Of a stretch of 64,000 bases of DNA, positions 37,944 through 48,051 are shown piece after piece (position 1 is the stretch's first letter; the number at the start of each line of letters is the position of its first letter). The translations under genes were made by a program, and so were the position numbers. The DNA is from Thioflexithrix psekupsensis. GTDB taxonomy: Bacteria; Pseudomonadota; Gammaproteobacteria; Beggiatoales; Beggiatoaceae. The notes below the pieces were generated by a model. That model was not told the origin of the DNA. It ran no database searches and saw only the letters and a program-made list of their open reading frames with translations. Location: NCBI RefSeq assembly GCF_002149925.1, contig NZ_MSLT01000019.1:28595-92594 (forward strand), given 5' to 3'.

Positions 37944-37999
37944 GTTGTAACTCTAGTTATCCTCGCAGGCATCCCACGATGCCCACGCACGAAACAAAA

Positions 38000-38650
38000 T
38001 TAAGCGGTATAACGATTATCGTGTCGAATCACTCGCGGCACGAGTACGCGAGGCTCAATCGTCACAGGTTGATAAACCACCCGTCCTTTTTCGGGATCAT
38101 AACGCATTTCCACTTCACCGATGAGCGGGAAATCTTTGCGGAAAGGATGACCAATAAATCCGTAGTCGGTTAAAATACGACGCAAATCAGGATGCCCGTC
38201 GAATAAAATACCATATAAATCAAAAGCTTCACGTTCAAACCAATTCGCCGATTGCCAAATACTCAGCACCGAATCGACTTGGGGCAGTTCGCCTTCTGCG
38301 AAAACCCGCACCCGCAAACGTTGATTATTTTTCACCGATAACAAATGATACACCACCGCAAAACGGGGTTTATCCCAGGTTTTTTCCTGATGTACTGCTT
38401 TATCGACTCCGCGGCTAAACCCTTGACGGGTGGCGTTTTCCGTATCCCAATCGGCTTGTCCGTATTCGGAATAATCCACGCCACAAACATCAATCAATTG
38501 TTCAAATCCGAATTCATCGCGCAGCGCACGACACACCGTCAACAACTGCGGGGTAGCGACTTCAAGGGTCAATTCGCCCAAAGCGAACTGCGCACTGAGC
38601 AATGCCTCGGCGAATTGTTGTTGTAAACGGGGCAATAACGACTCAACCAT
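38000..38650 (-). CDS. nuoC: NADH-quinone oxidoreductase subunit C
   Basis: The 30-kDa-type subunit of the peripheral arm (216 residues). The signature segment [24 protein letters not shown] is present ([22 protein letters not shown], reading [18 protein letters not shown]), followed by [10 protein letters not shown]. It scaffolds NuoD and NuoB. It stands as a separate gene, 38 nt after nuoB and 56 nt before nuoD. Confidence 0.96.
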   Translation of the reverse strand: MVESLLPRLQQQFAEALLSAQFALGELTLEVATPQLLTVCRALRDEFGFEQLIDVCGVDYSEYGQADWDTENATRQGFSRGVDKAVHQEKTWDKPRFAVVYHLLSVKNNQRLRVRVFAEGELPQVDSVLSIWQSANWFEREAFDLYGILFDGHPDLRRILTDYGFIGHPFRKDFPLIGEVEMRYDPEKGRVVYQPVTIEPRVLVPRVIRHDNRYTA

Positions 38651-38688
38651 AACACTTACACCTTAAATGCTGGCTTTATAAAAGAAAA

Positions 38689-39171
38689 TTAACTGGCGCG
38701 GGCGATGGTATTGGTGCGACGGATTTTATTTTGTAATTGCAAAATACCATACAACAGGGCTTCAGCGGTAGGCGGACAGCCCGGCACATAAATATCCACA
38801 GGCACCACGCGATCACAGCCACGTACCACAGAATAAGAATAATGGTAATAACCGCCGCCGTTGGCACAAGACCCCATGGAAATCACCCAACGTGGTTCTG
38901 GCATTTGGTCATACACTTTACGCAAAGCGGGAGCCATTTTATTGACCAAAGTCCCGGCGACAATCATCACATCGGATTGGCGCGGACTGGGACGAAACAC
39001 AATCCCAAACCGATCCAAGTCATAACGCGACGCACCCGCTTGCATCATTTCCACCGCACAACACGCCAGACCAAAGGTCATCGGCCACATGGAACCGGTG
39101 CGCGCCCAATTAATTAATTTATCGGCATTGGTGGTGACAATGCTTTCTTGAAAAACACCGGCTATTCCCAT
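38689..39171 (-). CDS. nuoB: NADH-quinone oxidoreductase subunit B
   Basis: Carries cluster N2, the last iron-sulfur centre before quinone (160 residues). Ligands appear as the tandem [21 protein letters not shown] and [11 protein letters not shown]. The ATG at 39169-39171 is chosen over one 21 nt upstream since it yields the family N-terminus [14 protein letters not shown] and has GGGAG 8 nt before it. It overlaps the end of nuoA by 10 nt. Confidence 0.97.
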   Translation of the reverse strand: MGIAGVFQESIVTTNADKLINWARTGSMWPMTFGLACCAVEMMQAGASRYDLDRFGIVFRPSPRQSDVMIVAGTLVNKMAPALRKVYDQMPEPRWVISMGSCANGGGYYHYSYSVVRGCDRVVPVDIYVPGCPPTAEALLYGILQLQNKIRRTNTIARAS

Positions 39172-39521
39172 TCTAATGCTCCCTTTTTCCACTCATAAAT
39201 AAAACCAACCACCAAAATGAGCAGGAAAATAAACATCGCAATAAAACTAGACCAACCTAATTGGTCAAAAACCACTGCCCAAGGGAATAAAAACGCAATT
39301 TCTAAATCGAAAATAATAAACAGAATGGCCACCAGATAATAACGCACATCAAAGCGCATCCGTGCATCTTCAAAGGCTTCAAAACCGCACTCATAGGGCG
39401 AATTTTTCTCATGGTCGGGTTTTCTGCTTCCCATTAAAAATCCGATGAGAATAGGGCCAGTCCCCACAAGCAGACCGACTCCAATAAACAGCAGAATTGG
39501 TAAATAAGTTTCCAACACCAT
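39162..39521 (-). CDS. nuoA: NADH-quinone oxidoreductase subunit A
   Basis: Small membrane subunit (119 residues) with three helices at the arm junction. Motif [11 protein letters not shown] with the conserved Cys near the quinone pocket, then [25 protein letters not shown], is diagnostic in pieces ([15 protein letters not shown]). First gene of the operon nuoABCDE-extra-FGHI; the promoter should lie in 39522-39800. Confidence 0.96.
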   Translation of the reverse strand: MVLETYLPILLFIGVGLLVGTGPILIGFLMGSRKPDHEKNSPYECGFEAFEDARMRFDVRYYLVAILFIIFDLEIAFLFPWAVVFDQLGWSSFIAMFIFLLILVVGFIYEWKKGALEWE

Positions 39522-39994
39522 AATGATTAACTAACCTGATTCCGTTGGCTGACACAAGCCGCCTTGATTACCGCCAAAACAACACGTATTTTACGGCCAC
39601 ATTTTCTAAAACACACTCCTTGCTCAATCAAGGAGGAGATAGGGCATTGTCGCCATGAATGACAACAAGCACCCGGCAATGCGCGCTAAGTTTAACAGAG
39701 ACGACGGGTAAAAATCGATTTTTTTGCAAAAAATTTATAATGGAGATAACCATTTTTTATTGGTTGTATAATACATGATAACAGATGTCAAGGCAGGCTT
39801 GAGCATCTTAATTGCATCACTAAGAAAACTTTATTCGCTATTCTGATGTGACTGGATTTAGGATAATCTTATCCATATCACAACCGAGGTAAGGCGACCA
39901 TCAACACCTGACCGTTTTTGTATAATGAGCAGGGAATGCTGAAAAGGCGTTATTCTTTTTTATTTATCTTCAATAAGTTAAGGAGCATGTCATC
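39522..39994. other. Divergent intergenic region between nuoA and the lipoprotein gene
   Basis: No gene is seen in these 473 nt. A perfect 7-bp stem-loop (CTCCTTG, CTCAAT loop, CAAGGAG; 39616-39635) would lie in the nuo leader. On the minus strand TTGACA near 39800 is followed by TATACA after only 15 nt, a suboptimal promoter candidate for nuo. On the plus strand perfect TATAAT boxes occur at 39767-39772 and 39921-39926 with weak -35 sites; the latter is best placed for the lipoprotein gene. Confidence 0.5.
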
Positions 39995-40459
39995 ATGACT
40001 TTAAAATTAGCAAGCACATTATTAATCGCTTCAACGTTCGCCGTTGCGGGCTGCACCGCCAGCGCGCCTTCTAAACAAACCACAGGTGCTGCCATTGGAG
40101 GGGTATTGGGTGGCGTGGCGGGGTCTCAAATCGGTGGCGGACGCGGTCGCACCGTCGCAACGATTGCGGGGGTATTGCTTGGTGCGGCGATTGGTGGCGC
40201 GGTGGGTTCATCAATGGATCAATCCGACCAAATCGCCGCACAAACCGCCCTAGAGAATAGCCGCGATAATCAGGTCAATGAATGGCGTAATCCAAATACT
40301 AACGTAGTCTATCAAGTCACGCCCACCAACACCTACCAAACCAGCGCGGGCGAATACTGTAGAGAATTCAAAACCGTCGCCGTCATCGACGGCCGCCAAG
40401 AAACCGTTCACGGCACAGCCTGTCGTCAACCCGATGGCACGTGGAAAAATATCAGCTAA
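39995..40459 (+). CDS. Outer-membrane lipoprotein with glycine-zipper segment
   Basis: A 154-residue precursor with a lipobox (FAVAGC, Cys20), predicting lipidation and export. Residues about 31-70 form a glycine zipper of the 17-kDa surface antigen/SlyB class (AAIGGVLGGVAGSQIGGG and LLGAAIGGAVGSSMD). A C-terminal small domain has two cysteines (GEYCREF and GTACRQPDGTW), a pattern of RT0821/Lpp0805-type surface proteins. The zipper probably embeds in the membrane; the exact role is unknown. Ribosome site AAGGAG lies about 8 nt upstream. Confidence 0.88.
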   Translation: MTLKLASTLLIASTFAVAGCTASAPSKQTTGAAIGGVLGGVAGSQIGGGRGRTVATIAGVLLGAAIGGAVGSSMDQSDQIAAQTALENSRDNQVNEWRNPNTNVVYQVTPTNTYQTSAGEYCREFKTVAVIDGRQETVHGTACRQPDGTWKNIS

Positions 40460-40639
40460 TTTTTCTTAATGTTTCCTTACTTCTGCATGATAAGTGGAAG
40501 TAAGGAACGAGAAAAATCCGAACGCAAACCCAACAAAAAAAACCAAAACCACTCCACAAATCCGATCACAAATCGAAAGCAAAATAAGTTATTTTCTAAG
40601 CTCTCCGATTTCACCTATAAAAATGCGCTTATTTTTTGC

Positions 40640-40645
40640 TATAAT
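40640..40645 (+). promoter_or_regulatory. Extended -10 promoter candidate for the 74-residue protein
   Basis: TGCTATAAT, a perfect extended -10 element, ends 40 nt before the ATG at 40686. The -35 region is not convincing, as is common for extended -10 promoters. Confidence 0.5.
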
Positions 40646-40685
40646 CCTACTTTCAAATCGCAAAAACCAACACGGGATCACTATC

Positions 40686-40910
40686 ATGGGTTTAAAATTT
40701 ATCAGCGAAGCGTTTAATTTTCATTTTAGCGTCAATGGCGAACGCTATGAGGTTCGCTTAGAACGAGAAAGTTTATTAGAAAATTGGTTTATTACCATTG
40801 TCAATACCGATACCGATGCAGTATTGAAAAGTACAATGGGTAAAAAAGATATGGTCGGCGATAGAATGAGCGCGGAAACTTTATTGCGCGAAGCATTAAA
40901 GTTAAATTAA
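40686..40910 (+). CDS. Small conserved-looking hypothetical protein
   Basis: A 74-residue protein starting MGLKFISEAFNFHFSVNGERYEVRLERESL. A longer frame runs upstream to 40494, but the stretch before 40686 has non-coding character and contains the promoter element, so the short form is preferred. It appears to be a compact mixed alpha/beta fold with a strand-rich first half and a helical C-terminus, without signal or membrane segment. I do not recognise a family. Its position before glgC gives no clear hint. Confidence 0.6.
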   Translation: MGLKFISEAFNFHFSVNGERYEVRLERESLLENWFITIVNTDTDAVLKSTMGKKDMVGDRMSAETLLREALKLN

Positions 40911-40970
40911 TCATTTTGTGCTGATGTCCATCACTGCCAATTTATACTGAATTATTGCCGAGGGGGGCGC

Positions 40971-42242
40971 ATGAATTCCGCTGTTAATCCACGTTTTGTC
41001 AGTCGTTTGACCCGTCAAACATTAGCCCTTATTTTAGCGGGTGGGCGTGGGCATCGTTTGGGGCCGCTGACGGCGTGGCGCGCTGAACCTGCTTTGCCTT
41101 TTGGGGGTAAATTTAGAATTATCGATTTTCCACTTTCTAATTGTATCAATTCAGGTATTCGGCAAATTGGTGTTTTAACCCAATATAAATCACATTCTCT
41201 CATTCGCCATATTCAGAAAGGTTGGGGATTTTTACGGGGTGAATTTGGCGAATTTGTGGAATTATTACCCGCACAACAACGGGTCAATGAAACGTCATGG
41301 TATCAAGGAACGGCTGATGCCGTGTATCAAAATTTAGACATTATTCGCAGTCATCGTCCTGAATATGTTGTTGTTTTAGCGGGGGATCAAATCTATAAAA
41401 TGGATTATGGCCCGATGATCGCTTATCACTTGGAAAAAGGCGCAGATATGACAATTGGTTGTTTGCCTGTGCCGTTGGATATAGCGCGTCAATGTGGCGT
41501 GTTAAAGCTCAATGATAATGCACAAGTTCTTGCTTTTACTGAAAAACCAAATGATCCAGAGTTTTTAACCGATCAACCTGAACATGCACTGGCTTCAATG
41601 GGTATTTATGTTTTTTCTACCCAGTTTCTTTTTGATATTTTATTTGAAGATGCCCAGCGTACCGATTCTAGCCATGATTTTGGGCGCGATGTGATTCCGC
41701 ATATTTTGCCAAAAGCCTCGCTTTATGGTTATTTATTTAAAAATACAGGCAGTTCAGAACAAAAAGTGTATTGGCGCGATGTGGGGACGGTGGATAATTA
41801 CTGGTCAGCGAATATAGAATTAGTGGGCGTTAATCCAGAATTAAATATGTATGATAGCCAATGGCCAATTTGGACGTATCAAGAACAATTACCACCCGCA
41901 AAATTTGTTTTTAATCTCCCCGAAAAGCAAGGCATTGCGATCAGTTCAATGGTGTCTGGAGGGTGTTTTATTTCGGGAGCAAAAATTCACCGTTCTTTAC
42001 TTTTTTCTAATGTTTGGGTAAAAGAAAAATCTGTGGTGGAAGATTCAGTGATTTTACCTGATGTGCAAATTGGCGAAAATTGTCACATTCGGCGGGCATT
42101 AATTGATCGCCGTTGTCACATTCCTGCGTATACAAATATTGGCATAGACCCTGTGGCCGATGCGGCACGTTTTCATGTGTCGGAATCGGGAGTGGTTTTG
42201 GTGACGGCTGAAATGTTGGGACAAAAACAACATGTTGCCTAA
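40971..42242 (+). CDS. glgC: Glucose-1-phosphate adenylyltransferase (ADP-glucose pyrophosphorylase)
   Basis: Makes ADP-glucose, the committed step of bacterial glycogen synthesis. The 423-residue enzyme has the nucleotidyltransferase start LAGGRGHRLGPLT, FGGKFRIIDFPLSNC, the WYQGTADAVYQN loop, VVLAGDQIYKMDY and FTEKPNDP, then a left-handed beta-helix domain (about 300-410). Regulation by fructose-1,6-bisphosphate and AMP is usual for proteobacterial GlgC. No other glg gene is adjacent. Confidence 0.96.
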   Translation: MNSAVNPRFVSRLTRQTLALILAGGRGHRLGPLTAWRAEPALPFGGKFRIIDFPLSNCINSGIRQIGVLTQYKSHSLIRHIQKGWGFLRGEFGEFVELLPAQQRVNETSWYQGTADAVYQNLDIIRSHRPEYVVVLAGDQIYKMDYGPMIAYHLEKGADMTIGCLPVPLDIARQCGVLKLNDNAQVLAFTEKPNDPEFLTDQPEHALASMGIYVFSTQFLFDILFEDAQRTDSSHDFGRDVIPHILPKASLYGYLFKNTGSSEQKVYWRDVGTVDNYWSANIELVGVNPELNMYDSQWPIWTYQEQLPPAKFVFNLPEKQGIAISSMVSGGCFISGAKIHRSLLFSNVWVKEKSVVEDSVILPDVQIGENCHIRRALIDRRCHIPAYTNIGIDPVADAARFHVSESGVVLVTAEMLGQKQHVA

Positions 42243-42278
42243 CGTTTTGAATTGATTGAAAATAATGGAATAGAAGCG

Positions 42279-43259
42279 ATGCGTATTGGTGCTTACACTC
42301 TCACTTCCCCCTTAATCCTCGCGCCGATGGCTGGTGTGACGGATCGTCCTTTTCGGCAATTGTGCAAGCGATTGGGCGCGGGAATGGCGGTATCTGAAAT
42401 GGTTTCAGCCAATTCTTTGCTGTGGGGCAGTGAAAAAACGCGGCGGCGTGCCGATCATTTGGGCGAAACAGAACCGCGCAGCATACAAATTGTTGGGGCT
42501 GATCCGCAGTTGATGGCCGAAGCAGCGCGCTACAATGTAGCCAATGGCGCGGATATTATTGACATTAATATGGGATGTCCTGCGAAAAAAGTGTGTAACG
42601 TGATGGCTGGATCGGCATTATTGAAAGACGAAAAGCGCGTGGCTGAAATTTTGGCCGCGGTGGTGAATGCGGTAGAAGTGCCTGTCACCTTAAAAATTCG
42701 CACGGGTTGGGATAAAAACCAACGCAATGCCGTACAAATTGCCGCCATCGCTGAAGCCGCTGGCATACAAGCACTGGCGATCCATGGACGTACTCGCGCC
42801 TGTGCTTACACAGGACATGCAGAGTATGACACTATTGCCGAAGTGAAACAACACGTTAGTATTCCAATTATTGCCAATGGCGATATTCGTACGCCACAAG
42901 AGGCTAAGGCTGTACTCGACTACACCAAAGCCGATGCGGTCATGATCGGTCGTGCGGCGCAGGGTCGTCCGTGGATTTTTCGGGAAATTGACCATTATTT
43001 AACAACAGGTGAATTACTGCCTGAACCGTCAATTGAAGAAATCCGCGATATTTTGTTGGGACATTTGCAGCAACTGTATGAATTTTATGGAGAATATACA
43101 GGAGTGCGCATGGCACGCAAGCATTTATCGTGGTACAGCAAAGGACAGCGCGAAGCCAGCGTTTTCCGCGATGAAATGAATCGCACCACATCCCGTAGCG
43201 CACAATTACAACTCACCACGCAATTTTTTGCGCAATTAATTGAGCAGCAGGCGGCGTAA
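42279..43259 (+). CDS. dusB: tRNA-dihydrouridine synthase B
   Basis: FMN-dependent reduction of tRNA uridines to dihydrouridine. The ATG at 42279 gives the typical DusB opening MRIGAYTL and 326 residues; a TTG 27 nt upstream is less likely. Motifs: APMAGVTDRPFRQLC, MGCPAKKVCN with the catalytic Cys, HGRTRACAYTG and IGRAAQGRPWIF. In many gammaproteobacteria fis follows dusB; here a pseudopilin-like gene follows instead. Confidence 0.95.
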   Translation: MRIGAYTLTSPLILAPMAGVTDRPFRQLCKRLGAGMAVSEMVSANSLLWGSEKTRRRADHLGETEPRSIQIVGADPQLMAEAARYNVANGADIIDINMGCPAKKVCNVMAGSALLKDEKRVAEILAAVVNAVEVPVTLKIRTGWDKNQRNAVQIAAIAEAAGIQALAIHGRTRACAYTGHAEYDTIAEVKQHVSIPIIANGDIRTPQEAKAVLDYTKADAVMIGRAAQGRPWIFREIDHYLTTGELLPEPSIEEIRDILLGHLQQLYEFYGEYTGVRMARKHLSWYSKGQREASVFRDEMNRTTSRSAQLQLTTQFFAQLIEQQAA

Positions 43260-43287
43260 TGTTTATGGAATGGGGATGATTGGAATC

Positions 43288-43809
43288 ATGTTATTGAGGG
43301 GGAAAAATCGGGAAATTGTTGATGCGGGGTTTACCTTATTAGAAGTGGTTATTGTCACGTTAATTATTGGTATTTTATTGACATTAACCACCTTGTCATT
43401 AGAGCGGGACGGCGCGCAACGTGAGGGTGAACGACAGGCGCGACGGATGGTGGATCGTTTGCAATGGGGTTGTGAGCGGGCGATTTTACAGGGGCGGTTA
43501 TTGGGAGTGTATTTTTCTGCAACGGGCTATGCGTTTTATCAATGGCGGGAGGCGCAATGGCAATTGAGTACAGATGATCCCCTTTTTGAAACGCAGTCAT
43601 GGCCAAACGGTTGGCAAACTCGTTTATGGTTAGAACAACAACCCGTTGATTTTACAGAGAAAAAAATACCGCAAGTGCTGTGTTCACCCAGCGGGGAAAG
43701 CACTGTTTTTGAGCTACACTTAAAGCATGAAAGTGACACATACTCAACTTCAAGCGTGATCATTTATAGCGAAGGTTGGGGGGAAATCGGTATAAAATAT
43801 GTAAAGTGA
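43288..43809 (+). CDS. Type II secretion/type IV pilus minor pseudopilin (GspH-like)
   Basis: A prepilin-type protein of about 173 residues. The class III leader ends DAG with cleavage before FTLLEVVIVTLIIGILL, giving a mature N-terminus with the conserved Glu5 and a single hydrophobic helix. The remainder fits a GspH/FimT-like globular domain (QARRMVDRLQWGCERAILQGRLLGV). Start is uncertain: ATG codons at 43270, 43276 and 43288 are possible; the last leaves a 14-residue leader. It directly follows dusB. No other secretion gene is nearby, so it may serve a system encoded elsewhere. Confidence 0.8.
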   Translation: MLLRGKNREIVDAGFTLLEVVIVTLIIGILLTLTTLSLERDGAQREGERQARRMVDRLQWGCERAILQGRLLGVYFSATGYAFYQWREAQWQLSTDDPLFETQSWPNGWQTRLWLEQQPVDFTEKKIPQVLCSPSGESTVFELHLKHESDTYSTSSVIIYSEGWGEIGIKYVK

Positions 43810-43823
43810 CAGACTATTTTAAT

Positions 43824-44597
43824 TCAAATAGAAAAAGAAAATTGCATCAGTTTCTTATCTTTTTTCTCGGTAAAAATCGGCGTTGCATTCACTCCAAAAA
43901 TTTGCTGCATTCTATCGGTTGTTAAAACCTCTTCCACGCTGCCAATTATTGCACATTTTTGGTCGGTTAATAAAATCACTTTATCGGCATAACGAGCGGC
44001 AATATTAATGTCATGAGTAGAAAAAATAATTGTTTTTTCTTGCTGTACTAATTGTTGGGCTAATTTAAAAATAGCTAAGGTATGGGCAATATCCAGATTG
44101 GCAGTGGGTTCGTCCAACAATAAATAATCCGCGCCTGTCACCAAAGCCCGTGCAATTAAAACACGTTGGCGTTCGCCGCTAGACAATTGATCAATAAAAC
44201 GACAGCGCAGATGGGCGCAATCTGTCCATTGTAACGCTTTATCCACAGTCACGCGATCCTGCACCGTGGGCATTTGAAAACGAGACCAATACGGATGCCG
44301 CCCCATCATCACCACTTCTTCTACCGAAAAACGAAAAGAAATCGGATGATTATGCGGTAAATAAGTGATGAATTGAGCGCGTTGTTTTGGGGTAAATTGG
44401 GTTAATAATTGTTGTTTTAAATAAATTTCACCCCGCGTAGGCACAAGCAAACCCGCACAAAGACGTAATAACGTCGTTTTTCCCGCACCATTCACACCCA
44501 ATAGGGCAATCATTTTGCCTTTTTCTATCGTTAAAGATATATCTTGTAATAAAATCTGTTGTTGCCAGTGATAGCTGACTTTTTTTAATTGCAACAT
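43824..44597 (-). CDS. ABC transporter ATPase, iron-siderophore/heme/B12 type
   Basis: A 257-residue ATPase of the FecE/FepC/HmuV/BtuD group: Walker A LLGVNGAGKTTLL, the family-specific EEVVMMGRHPYWSRF segment, signature LSSGERQRVLIARAL, Walker B YLLLDEPTANLD and switch His in STHDI. Such ATPases pair with FecCD-type permeases and a periplasmic binding protein, none of which is adjacent. The substrate (ferric siderophore, heme or cobalamin) cannot be assigned. It lies 13 nt after the DNA methylase gene on the same strand. Confidence 0.88.
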   Translation of the reverse strand: MLQLKKVSYHWQQQILLQDISLTIEKGKMIALLGVNGAGKTTLLRLCAGLLVPTRGEIYLKQQLLTQFTPKQRAQFITYLPHNHPISFRFSVEEVVMMGRHPYWSRFQMPTVQDRVTVDKALQWTDCAHLRCRFIDQLSSGERQRVLIARALVTGADYLLLDEPTANLDIAHTLAIFKLAQQLVQQEKTIIFSTHDINIAARYADKVILLTDQKCAIIGSVEEVLTTDRMQQIFGVNATPIFTEKKDKKLMQFSFSI

Positions 44598-44610
44598 GGG
44601 ATTGATTCAA

Positions 44611-45495
44611 TTAATAATTAGTGATCAGCAATTCATTTATTTGTCCACGTTTATTGGCTTGACAATTAATCATTCGATGCGCGGTGACTCGATGAATGCG
44701 ATAATCGGCATAAAGATGATCAAAAAAATGATCGGCTTTATTTTCATTTTTAGGATCGGAATTGCTTAACATTAATTTAGCCTTTTTTTCTACGTCCAGT
44801 TTCTTAAAAAAACTGGCTAACTCAAGCTGTGCTTTATCGGTAAAAATAGAACCCGAATAGGTAGTAAAATGAGCCGTTTTACTCACAGGGCGATAAGGAG
44901 GATCAAAATAAACCAAAGTACGATCATTAACCACAGAAAAACAGTCTTGATAGCTCGCTAATTTAATCTCTGTCCGTTGCAATAAACCAGACACAGCAAA
45001 AATATTGGCTTCGTCTAAAATAGTTGGATTTTTATATCGTCCAAATGGTACATTAAATTGACCTTTCGCGTTGAGACGAAACAAACCATTAAAACAAGTT
45101 TTATTTAAAAAAATAAATTGCGCAGCTTTTGTAATCCTATTCTGATCAGGCGATTGCGTATTAAATTGTTCTCGTGTCGCATAAAAAAATTGGCTGCGCT
45201 TTTCCTCTGATAATTGGCGATATTGCTGTTGGTATTGAGCCAAAACAGTGACTAATTGTTCAGGTTGTTGCTGAATCACTTGATAAGTCAAAATTAAATC
45301 CACATTAACATCAGAAATAAGGCTATATTGAATAGGAAAACGCTGCATTAATGCAAAAAAAACCGCGCCCCCACCAATAAAAGGTTCAATATATTGTTCA
45401 ATTTCTCCTTGATGCAATTCCTTGGGATAATAACTTTCAAATTGTTTTAATAATTGCGCTTTACCGCCAGCCCATTTTAAAAAAGGTTTAGCCAC
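44611..45495 (-). CDS. DNA adenine methyltransferase (D12 class, Dam/DpnM-like)
   Basis: An N6-adenine methyltransferase of the alpha class. N-terminal SAM motif FLKWAGGK, then IEPFIGGGAVFF, NLKTCFNGLFRLN-type region (NKTCFNGLFR), and catalytic DPPYRPVSKT. Motifs of this kind occur in enzymes that methylate GATC. A GTG at 45493-45495 with AGGA 8 nt upstream yields the family N-terminus V/M-AKPFLKWAGG (294 residues); the frame opens further to an ATG at 45567, which would overlap miaB by 17 nt. No restriction enzyme gene is adjacent, so it appears solitary; regulatory Dam-like function or an orphaned defence remnant are both possible. Confidence 0.88.
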   Translation of the reverse strand: MAKPFLKWAGGKAQLLKQFESYYPKELHQGEIEQYIEPFIGGGAVFFALMQRFPIQYSLISDVNVDLILTYQVIQQQPEQLVTVLAQYQQQYRQLSEEKRSQFFYATREQFNTQSPDQNRITKAAQFIFLNKTCFNGLFRLNAKGQFNVPFGRYKNPTILDEANIFAVSGLLQRTEIKLASYQDCFSVVNDRTLVYFDPPYRPVSKTAHFTTYSGSIFTDKAQLELASFFKKLDVEKKAKLMLSNSDPKNENKADHFFDHLYADYRIHRVTAHRMINCQANKRGQINELLITNY

Positions 45496-45550
45496 AACAC
45501 ATATCCTAAAAAAACCTGTGTCAAATTGTTTGATTTCGCTTTTATCGCGT

Positions 45551-46873
45551 TTAATCAATGTGTCCACGCAATGAATTAGGCAGAGCTTCCGTAATGGTAA
45601 CGGTAATGAATTGACCGATTAAGTCTTTATTTCCTTTAAAATTAACCACGCGATTATTTTCTGTGCGTCCGGATAATTCTTCAGGATTTTTACGTGATGG
45701 GCGTTCGACAAGAATGGTTTGTTGCGTCCCGACCATCGCTTGACTGATGGCTTGTGCCATTGCGCTAATGCGTTGTTGCAATTGCGCCAAACGATCTTTT
45801 TTAACCGCCATTGGCACATCGTCGGGAAAATCGGCCGCAGGCGTTCCCGGCCGCGCACTGTAAATAAAACTAAAAGAATGATCAAAACCAATTTCTTCAA
45901 TTAACGCCATTGTCGCTTGAAAATCAGCTTCCGTCTCTCCGGGAAAACCCACGATAAAATCAGAAGATAAGCTAATATTCGGCCGCAATTGGCGTAAACG
46001 ACGAATTTTTTGTTTATATTCCAAAGCAGTATGACCGCGTTTCATGCGACTGAGAATGACATCAGAACCACTTTGTACTGGTAAATGCAGGTGATTAACT
46101 AACTGCGGCACTTGTTGATACACATTAATTAAATTATCTGAAAATTCAACAGGATGCGATGTGGTATAGCGAATGCGATCAATGCCTTCAATCGCCGCCA
46201 CATAGGTGATTAACAAGGCTAAATCGGCTTCGTCGCCATCGGCCATACGGCCGCGATAGGCATTGACATTTTGTCCTAACAGATTGACTTCACGCACGCC
46301 TTGCGCGGCTAAAGAGACAATTTCTGCAATCACATCGTCAAAAGGACGGCTGACTTCCTCGCCTCGCGTGTAGGGAACGACGCAAAATGTACAATATTTG
46401 CTGCACCCCTCCATGATCGACACAAACGCGCTCACGCCATCGGCTTGATGTTCGGGTAAACGGTCGAATTTTTCGATTTCAGGAAAAGAAACATCTATCG
46501 CCAATTGATGCGTGCGTTGGGCTTGGCCGATTAATTCGGGCAAGCGGTGTAAAGTTTGCGGGCCAAAGATAACATCGACATAAGGCGCACGGTGGCGAAT
46601 GGCTTCGCCTTCTTGACTGGCTACGCAGCCGCCTACGCCAATGACAAGATTTGGATTACGTTGTTTCAATTCGCGCCACATGCCCAATTGAGAAAATACT
46701 TTTTCTTGGGCTTTTTCCCGAATAGAACAGGTGTTTAGCAGTAAAACATCAGCGATTTCAGGATCATCCGTGATTTCTAACTGATGTGATACTTTTAAGG
46801 CTTCGGCCATGCGAGAAGAGTCATACTCATTCATCTGACAACCGAATGTTTTTATATACAGTTTACGTCCCAT
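45551..46873 (-). CDS. miaB: tRNA-2-methylthio-N6-dimethylallyladenosine synthase MiaB
   Basis: Radical SAM methylthiotransferase modifying A37 of tRNAs. The 440-residue enzyme has the UPF0004 domain with cluster cysteines ([31 protein letters not shown]), the radical SAM motif [15 protein letters not shown], and a C-terminal TRAM domain ([13 protein letters not shown]). Length and N-terminus match family norms (about 440-475). Confidence 0.97.
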   Translation of the reverse strand: MGRKLYIKTFGCQMNEYDSSRMAEALKVSHQLEITDDPEIADVLLLNTCSIREKAQEKVFSQLGMWRELKQRNPNLVIGVGGCVASQEGEAIRHRAPYVDVIFGPQTLHRLPELIGQAQRTHQLAIDVSFPEIEKFDRLPEHQADGVSAFVSIMEGCSKYCTFCVVPYTRGEEVSRPFDDVIAEIVSLAAQGVREVNLLGQNVNAYRGRMADGDEADLALLITYVAAIEGIDRIRYTTSHPVEFSDNLINVYQQVPQLVNHLHLPVQSGSDVILSRMKRGHTALEYKQKIRRLRQLRPNISLSSDFIVGFPGETEADFQATMALIEEIGFDHSFSFIYSARPGTPAADFPDDVPMAVKKDRLAQLQQRISAMAQAISQAMVGTQQTILVERPSRKNPEELSGRTENNRVVNFKGNKDLIGQFITVTITEALPNSLRGHID

Positions 46874-46954
46874 AATGTTACATATCTTTGGCGAGTGAAA
46901 AGCAAAATATCGCCAAATTATAGCAAAATTGGCTGAATTTCGGAGAATGACGCA

Positions 46955-47908
46955 TTAACGAATTTTATCGCCTGCGGTTTGTTTATCGGCATGGTAAGAC
47001 GAACGTACCATCGGCCCGCTGGCGACATTGCGAAAGCCCATTTTTTCGGCAGTCGCTGCTAACTCATTGAATTCGTCAGGAGTCACATAACGATGTACGG
47101 GTAAATGATGGCGACTGGGTTGTAAATACTGTCCCAAGGTCAACATATCACATTGATGTTGCCGTAAATCTAACATGACCGCTTCAATTTCTTCCCGTTC
47201 CTCGCCTAAACCCAGCATTAAGCCTGATTTAGTCAAAATGTCAGGATGACGCTGTTTAAATAATTGTAATAAATTCAATGACCAGTGATAATCCGCACCG
47301 GGGCGGGCTTGTTTATATAAACGGGGAACTGTTTCTAAATTATGATTAAAGACATCAGGTTGCGTTTGATCAAAGCAATGCAAGGCTTTTTCTAAGCGTC
47401 CGCGAAAATCAGGCACAAGAATCTCAATTTTAGTCTGTGGTGTTTCTTGTCGAATCGCCAGAATACAATCCACAAAGTGTTGCGCTCCGCCGTCGCGTAA
47501 GTCGTCCCGATCCACTGAAGTCACCACAACGTAATTCAAGCGCATGGCCGCGACAGTTTCCGCCAATTGCTGTGGTTCTTCGGGATTTAACGGCTCTGGG
47601 CGACCGTGTGCGACATCGCAAAAGGGACAACGCCGCGTACAAATATCGCCCATAATCATAAAAGTCGCCGTTCCCCCAGAAAAACATTCGTTTAAATTAG
47701 GACAAGCCGCCTCTTCGCAAACGGTATGAAGTTTATGCTGGCGTAAAACAGTTTTTAATTCTTGCACCGCATGACTGGTGGGGATTTTAATGCGAATCCA
47801 CTCAGGTTTACGTAGCGGAGCTTCTACTAAAGGTTGGATTTTAATAGGAATTTTGGCGGTTTTTTCTGCGCCGCGTTGATGGGTTGCGTGTGAATCAGTT
47901 TTGCTCAT
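46955..47908 (-). CDS. lipA: Lipoyl synthase
   Basis: Radical SAM enzyme inserting two sulfurs into octanoyl-protein to form lipoate. The 317-residue protein shows both clusters: auxiliary [12 protein letters not shown] and radical [13 protein letters not shown], then [15 protein letters not shown] and a terminal region with the conserved RSSYHAD serine ligand. lipB is not adjacent. It is 81 nt upstream of miaB on the same strand; both are sulfur-inserting radical SAM enzymes and may share iron-sulfur supply. Confidence 0.97.
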   Translation of the reverse strand: MSKTDSHATHQRGAEKTAKIPIKIQPLVEAPLRKPEWIRIKIPTSHAVQELKTVLRQHKLHTVCEEAACPNLNECFSGGTATFMIMGDICTRRCPFCDVAHGRPEPLNPEEPQQLAETVAAMRLNYVVVTSVDRDDLRDGGAQHFVDCILAIRQETPQTKIEILVPDFRGRLEKALHCFDQTQPDVFNHNLETVPRLYKQARPGADYHWSLNLLQLFKQRHPDILTKSGLMLGLGEEREEIEAVMLDLRQHQCDMLTLGQYLQPSRHHLPVHRYVTPDEFNELAATAEKMGFRNVASGPMVRSSYHADKQTAGDKIR

Positions 47909-48051
47909 GGTAAGGTGGCCAGTTTGGGATAAATGATATTAATGCGTGCATTTTACAACAGGATTGCCAACTGTAGGGATTAAAAAGGGATTAAAAAATG
48001 GGCGCGACGTTTATTATTACGGGGGATAACTTATTTGACCGTATTTGCCTT

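Noticed and set aside
40494..40685. 64-codon upstream extension of the small protein at 40686
   Set aside because: It spans an extended -10 promoter element and has a Lys/Asn/Thr composition unlike coding sequence here.
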